The notes under the pieces are model-generated. The model was not told where the DNA came from. It did no database searches and saw nothing but the letters and a program-made list of their open reading frames with translations. A program made the translations under genes and the position numbers. A stretch of 64,000 nt of DNA from Methylobacterium isbiliense. Its GTDB lineage: Bacteria; Pseudomonadota; Alphaproteobacteria; Rhizobiales; Beijerinckiaceae. The stretch's first letter is position 1; every line of letters begins with the position of its first letter. Below are positions 60,293 to 64,000 of the stretch, one piece after another. The stretch spans positions 1 through 64,000 of the forward strand of contig NZ_BPQQ01000047.1 of the NCBI RefSeq assembly GCF_022179325.1, in the 5' to 3' direction.

Positions 60293-62689
60293 ATGGCATC
60301 CGGCTTCGCGCGCTCGCCCATCCTGATCGGGATCACCGGTCGCCGCTGGTTCGACCTGGGAGATCCGGACCGGGATAGAGCCGCAGCGGAAGCATTCAAG
60401 CACCGGATCGCGCTCTGCCTCGCAGTGCTGGACGACAAGTTCAAGTATACACCGAAAGTATTGCTGACAGGAGCGGCGATCGGGGCGGACCTCTTGGCGC
60501 TCCGGGCAGCGCTTGAACGGTCCGAATTGTGGTCCGCGGCGGTGATCCTGCCGTTCTCTCGCGATCTCTTCGAGGAGGATTTCCGTCCGGACGCCGACGA
60601 ACTCCTGCGCCGGTGGCAGGGCCTGAACCGCGACGGCGAAGCGGAGGCGGGGACCGCGTGGCTGGCGGGCTGGGAGACCCGTCACGACGCGTACCGCAGG
60701 GAGCTGTCCGACTGCCTCGACAACCATCCCGACCGGGTGCTGGTGCGCTGCCTTCCCGGGCTGCGGATGGCGGACGGCCGGAGAGCGGCCGCCGCGGACC
60801 TCTCCCGCGACACGCCCGGGCGCGATCCCGCGGTGAGGCAGGCGCATTACGAGCAGGTCGGCCAGTGGATCGCCGCGGCCTCGACCGTGATGCTGGCCGT
60901 GCTGGGCGACGACGCGAGGCCGTCCGCGAAGGCCACCGGCGGGACCGCGCGGATCGTGGCCGTCCGCCGCGTGGGGCGTCCGGACGCGGCGGGCGTCGCG
61001 GTGGCCGAGCGGAGCGACGTGCTGCGCCAGCACTGGTCGCCGGTCCTGCGGCCCCCGGGCCGGCACGTGTGGCTGGTCGGCCCCGCCGCAGGAGGAGCGC
61101 CCGGCCTCCCCGCCGCGATCCTCGGCCCGCTCGGCCGATGGCCGGCCAGCGCCGACGCCCCCGCCGATGATCCACCGCTCCACGGCGAGCGGCACGGGCA
61201 CGCCGAGCCGGCCCGCGGCCCGGACGCGCTTCTGGGCGAGAGCCTCACGACCGCGGCGATGTTCGCGCGCTTCCACCGGCACGCGACGTGGTACGGCGCG
61301 CGGCACAGGGCGGAACAGCGCATCGGGAGCCGGCACCGGGCGGCGTGGCTGCCGAAGCGGCTCCTTGCGCTCGGGTACTCTGCGCGAAGCCTGTGGGGCA
61401 GACCGCCGCTCAAGGTCTCGATGACCCCGCAACCCCCCGGCGACGCGATCGGGGAGGTCCGCGGTCGCCTGCGCTGGGGACAGAGCCGGTCGAAGTTCCT
61501 GGCGAAGGCGTCGTTCCTCGCCACGGCCCTCCTGTTCCTGGCCAGCCTTCTGGCCTTCGAGGTCTTCGCGAAGTTCGCGCCTCACCGTCCGGCCATTCTG
61601 GCCGCCTACGTCGTCTGCATCGCCGCAACCGGTCTCCTCATCGTGACGGCCACGCTGCGGCGATGGCAGCCGCTCTCGGAGGACAGCCGCTCGATCAGCG
61701 AGATGCTGCGGGTCCAGCGCGCATGGTGGGCCGCCGGTCTCCCGAACCGGGTCGACCGCGAGCACCTGCAGGGCGTCTCGGCCGATCTCGCCCCCATTCG
61801 CGACGCGACGACCACGCTGCTGGCCTGGATCTGGCTTCGCGGCGGCTGGCCGGGCGACACGCCGCAGCACCCTGACGGCACGCGGGCGTTCGACTGGCCC
61901 ACCGTGTACGGCGACGCGCACCGGGTCCGCGCCGAGCGCGCGCCGCGCTCCCCGGCCGGGTGGATCGGCGAGCAGATCGGCTACTTCCGGAAGGCCGGAC
62001 GGGCGCGCGAGAACGCCGCCCACAGGGCCGAGGCCGGCAGCTGGTTCGTCTTCGTCGGCGCGTGGTGGCTGGCGGTTCTGGTTCTGGTCTGGTCCGCATC
62101 CTACGCGGTGAAACACGCCTTCGCCGGGATCTCGCACCTCGTGCGCATCCTCGCGGGCGACGGCACCGCGCTGCCGGTCTCGGTGGCGGCGGCGCTGCTC
62201 CTTGCGGCGGCGGCGGCGCTGCCGCTCGGGTGGTGCCTGCGGATCTCGACGTTGCACGGCAGGGAGCCGACCCGGATCCGGCGCTGGATCAGGACCGGCC
62301 TGCGGCCGCTCCCGAGCGCCCTGCTCATCGGCGCCGCCTGCATGGCGCTCGCGCCGGCCCTGATCGAGACGACCACGGTGCCGGAGGAATCCGCGGCCAA
62401 GTATGCGGCCCTGGTGTCGATCGCCCTGATGATCGGAGCGACGGGCGCGTGGCGCTTCCTGGCCGAAAAACTCGGCTTCGAAGCCGAGGCGCTGGAGTAC
62501 AAGGACGCCCTGGCGCGCTTCCGCCTCGCCGAGGAGGCGCTCGCAGCCGAGACCGACGAGCACGGCCGGCCCCGGGACGTCGCACGCGCGCAGGCCATCG
62601 TCCACGATCTCGGCCGTCTGGCCCTGGTCGAGAACGAGGCGTGGCTCAAATCGCGCCGGGAGCGTCCGCTGACGCCGCTCGCCGGATGA
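60293..62689 (+). CDS. SLOG-like sensor domain fused to about six transmembrane helices
   Basis: 798 residues. The N-terminal 200 residues resemble the SLOG/DprA-like Rossmannoid fold: IGITGRRW (12-19), LLTGAAIGADLLALRAAL (57-74) and LPFSRDLFEEDF (86-97). Hydrophobic helices follow at about 403-423, 433-452, 583-602, 627-648, 673-690 and 704-717. The C-terminal part (LGRLALVENEAWLKSRRERP) is the kind of tail seen in membrane-effector proteins of nucleotide-dependent conflict systems. From Burroughs and Aravind's description of SLOG and SLATT families, such a protein would sense a nucleotide and open or disrupt the membrane. This is inference. GC content and codon use look close to the neighbours. 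Confidence 0.6.
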   Translation: MASGFARSPILIGITGRRWFDLGDPDRDRAAAEAFKHRIALCLAVLDDKFKYTPKVLLTGAAIGADLLALRAALERSELWSAAVILPFSRDLFEEDFRPDADELLRRWQGLNRDGEAEAGTAWLAGWETRHDAYRRELSDCLDNHPDRVLVRCLPGLRMADGRRAAAADLSRDTPGRDPAVRQAHYEQVGQWIAAASTVMLAVLGDDARPSAKATGGTARIVAVRRVGRPDAAGVAVAERSDVLRQHWSPVLRPPGRHVWLVGPAAGGAPGLPAAILGPLGRWPASADAPADDPPLHGERHGHAEPARGPDALLGESLTTAAMFARFHRHATWYGARHRAEQRIGSRHRAAWLPKRLLALGYSARSLWGRPPLKVSMTPQPPGDAIGEVRGRLRWGQSRSKFLAKASFLATALLFLASLLAFEVFAKFAPHRPAILAAYVVCIAATGLLIVTATLRRWQPLSEDSRSISEMLRVQRAWWAAGLPNRVDREHLQGVSADLAPIRDATTTLLAWIWLRGGWPGDTPQHPDGTRAFDWPTVYGDAHRVRAERAPRSPAGWIGEQIGYFRKAGRARENAAHRAEAGSWFVFVGAWWLAVLVLVWSASYAVKHAFAGISHLVRILAGDGTALPVSVAAALLLAAAAALPLGWCLRISTLHGREPTRIRRWIRTGLRPLPSALLIGAACMALAPALIETTTVPEESAAKYAALVSIALMIGATGAWRFLAEKLGFEAEALEYKDALARFRLAEEALAAETDEHGRPRDVARAQAIVHDLGRLALVENEAWLKSRRERPLTPLAG

Positions 62690-62890
62690 TCAGGTGCTGC
62701 TGCCGCGCGAGGCGGGCCGGGACGGTCCCAGAGCGTCCTGGCGCTTGGCAATCTCGCTCTTCGCCCACAGCCGCCAAAGATCAGCGAGGCTGACCCCGGG
62801 AAACACCTCGGCCTTCTCCGGGTCACGTCGTCCCGCCTTGGCAGCCATGGCACCGGCACGAAAATCGGCCAAGTTGATCACGTCGGCCAT
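62690..62890 (-). CDS. Small uncharacterised protein convergent with the SLOG gene
   Basis: 66 residues from the ATG at 62890, with AAGGACAAGG upstream. The start MADVINLADFRAGAMAAKAG is a pattern I associate with short alphaproteobacterial proteins. The rest is helical (VSLADLWRLWAKSEIAKRQD) and ends Pro/Ser-rich. Its stop codon directly abuts that of the SLOG/TM gene. No function known; its place between two putative conflict genes makes an accessory role possible. Confidence 0.5.
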   Translation of the reverse strand: MADVINLADFRAGAMAAKAGRRDPEKAEVFPGVSLADLWRLWAKSEIAKRQDALGPSRPASRGSST

Positions 62891-63110
62891 GAACCTTGTC
62901 CTTGCTGCCACGGCGGCTTCAGATCGTATCCGGGCCGGCGCAGGATTTCTCTCGGGCTGATCGCATGTATCGCTCCTTATGGTTAGCAGTCGGTTAATCT
63001 CCCGCCGCTGGCATCCGTGACGGGTCTGTCTCAAATTGAAACAAAGCGTTGACGCAAAGATTTTTCTGTGCCTCATTCCCGACACCGCAATTATCACGAC
63101 TTGACCGCCC

Positions 63111-64000
63111 ATGTCGTTCAGGTTCGACACCGAGAAGTGCTTCATCATCAGCCCGATCGGGCGTCTCGACGATCCGGCCGACACGGTGAGGATCCATGTC
63201 GAGCGCGTCCGGACGGAACTGATCGATGCCGCTCTCGCGCTCGCCAACAAGACGCTTGGCATCAATCTATGCTCGTACCGCGCAGACATGCAGGCGGAGG
63301 CGCGCGACATATGGCGCGCCGTTCTGAAATCGATCCTCTCCGATCAGCTCATTTTTGTCGTCCTGACCTATGATCGCCCGAACGTCTACTACGAACTCGG
63401 GATCGCACACTCGGCCGCCCGGCCGGTCATCATCCTCAAGGACAGCCGCCTCCAGCGACGCGAGTTCGACACCTACCACCTGCAGACGATCTCCTACTCG
63501 CTCGGGGAGGCGGGAGCGGGCGGACAGTCGACCGATGTGAACCTTCCGGTCGAGGAACTCGCGAACGCCATCGTCGAGACCTACCGGAAGGGCGAAGGCG
63601 ACGTCGCCTTCGACACACCCGTCTACGACCCGTTGAACAAGCAGAATGCCCGTCTGACCGTCTTCAACAAGTTCCTGGACCTCAAGTATCCGGACTGGAG
63701 CCGACTGCTGAATCAGGCGGAAAAGTCGATCGATTTCGTCGGGACGACCCTTCTGGATCTCAGCAAGGTCGACAACGATCACTTCCTGCTGCCGGACGGC
63801 AACAAGACCATCAAGGTTTCGCTGGTCGACTTCATCAGCTTCAAGGTGCTGTTCGCCGGCCTCGACGTCACGGTCTGCATCTGCCATGAGGACAACCCGT
63901 CCCTGGAATCGACGCTGAAGGGATCCCGGGCCGGGGTCGATCCTCGCTTCCACGATCAGGTCAAGGAGGAGATCGACTGGTCGACGCGGCGCTGGATGGC
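63111..64000 (+). CDS. TIR-like / nucleoside-deoxyribosyltransferase-like protein, truncated at right edge
   Basis: The frame is open from the ATG at 63111 to the window end (296 residues seen). The N-terminal domain has CFIISPIGR (10-18), then LSDQLIFVVLTYDRPNVYYE and LGIAHSAARPVIILKD (77-111), with the putative catalytic Glu E95. This P-N-V-x-YELG-x-AH pattern is that of the nucleoside 2-deoxyribosyltransferase-like and TIR-like families found as effectors or sensors in antiphage systems. After about 185 a second domain starts (LLNQAEKSIDFVGTTLLDLS); its A-x-KSIDFVG pattern recalls PLD-like modules, but no HKD motif is seen before the cut. The gene is preceded by a 220-bp AT-richer leader. 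Confidence 0.65.
   Translation, partial: MSFRFDTEKCFIISPIGRLDDPADTVRIHVERVRTELIDAALALANKTLGINLCSYRADMQAEARDIWRAVLKSILSDQLIFVVLTYDRPNVYYELGIAHSAARPVIILKDSRLQRREFDTYHLQTISYSLGEAGAGGQSTDVNLPVEELANAIVETYRKGEGDVAFDTPVYDPLNKQNARLTVFNKFLDLKYPDWSRLLNQAEKSIDFVGTTLLDLSKVDNDHFLLPDGNKTIKVSLVDFISFKVLFAGLDVTVCICHEDNPSLESTLKGSRAGVDPRFHDQVKEEIDWSTRRWM

Overview
The window is very GC-rich and densely coded. It carries the chromosomal order rpsF-rpsR-DUF2232-rplI-dnaB-DUF29-alr-radA-cvpA-purF-SDR, and has an alphaproteobacterial-type S6 tail, many PAS/GAF sensors and a non-enteric flagellin. Together these point to an alphaproteobacterium of the Hyphomicrobiales, most likely Methylobacterium/Methylorubrum or a close relative. 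The genus is inferred from gene order and composition, not from a search. No rRNA, tRNA or CRISPR array was recognised.

Layout. 1-4.2 kb: two-component signalling (the end of a histidine kinase, a single-domain receiver, and a three-PAS hybrid kinase with receiver and Hpt). 4.3-7.0 kb: a translationally coupled SMR transporter and glutathione transferase divergent from a LysR regulator, then a class II aldolase. 7.3-11.4 kb: a probable membrane-lipid neighbourhood (PmtA-like methyltransferase, Mpo1-like membrane protein, class III aminotransferase, phosphatidylserine decarboxylase). A 170-bp MITE-like element follows, then a GAF-PAS-receiver-LuxR regulator with a degenerate receiver. 13.6-17.7 kb: an RND pump and its adaptor.

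17.8-31.1 kb is the most unusual block. It holds an OmpA-like protein, a caspase-fold/TPR protein lacking both catalytic residues, a PP2C phosphatase overlapping a membrane Ser/Thr kinase, two small secreted proteins, a NIDO-domain autotransporter, an adenylate cyclase fused to an FHA domain, and a large exported caspase-like protein with both catalytic residues. The two small secreted proteins and the large caspase end in the same 18-residue C-terminal motif. Writer (kinase), eraser (phosphatase), phosphothreonine reader (FHA), cyclic-nucleotide output, an active and an inactive caspase fold and several exported proteins suggest one phospho-signalling system spanning the envelope.

31.5-44.7 kb: mixed housekeeping and accessory genes (AsmA-like protein, an orphan RND adaptor paralogous to the first, HD-GYP response regulator, two MFS transporters, SDR, SWIB protein, aldo/keto reductase, DUF2721, PRC-barrel, HARP-like protein, lipoprotein, esterase). 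44.9-49.4 kb: a giant 1058-residue flagellin and an AraC regulator. 49.6-60.2 kb: the conserved ribosomal/replication/purine block.

60.3 kb to the right edge looks like an accessory locus: a SLOG-type sensor fused to about six membrane helices, a tiny convergent gene, and a truncated protein with a TIR-like/nucleoside-deoxyribosyltransferase-like domain. These parts recur in nucleotide-based antiphage systems, and the locus continues beyond the window.
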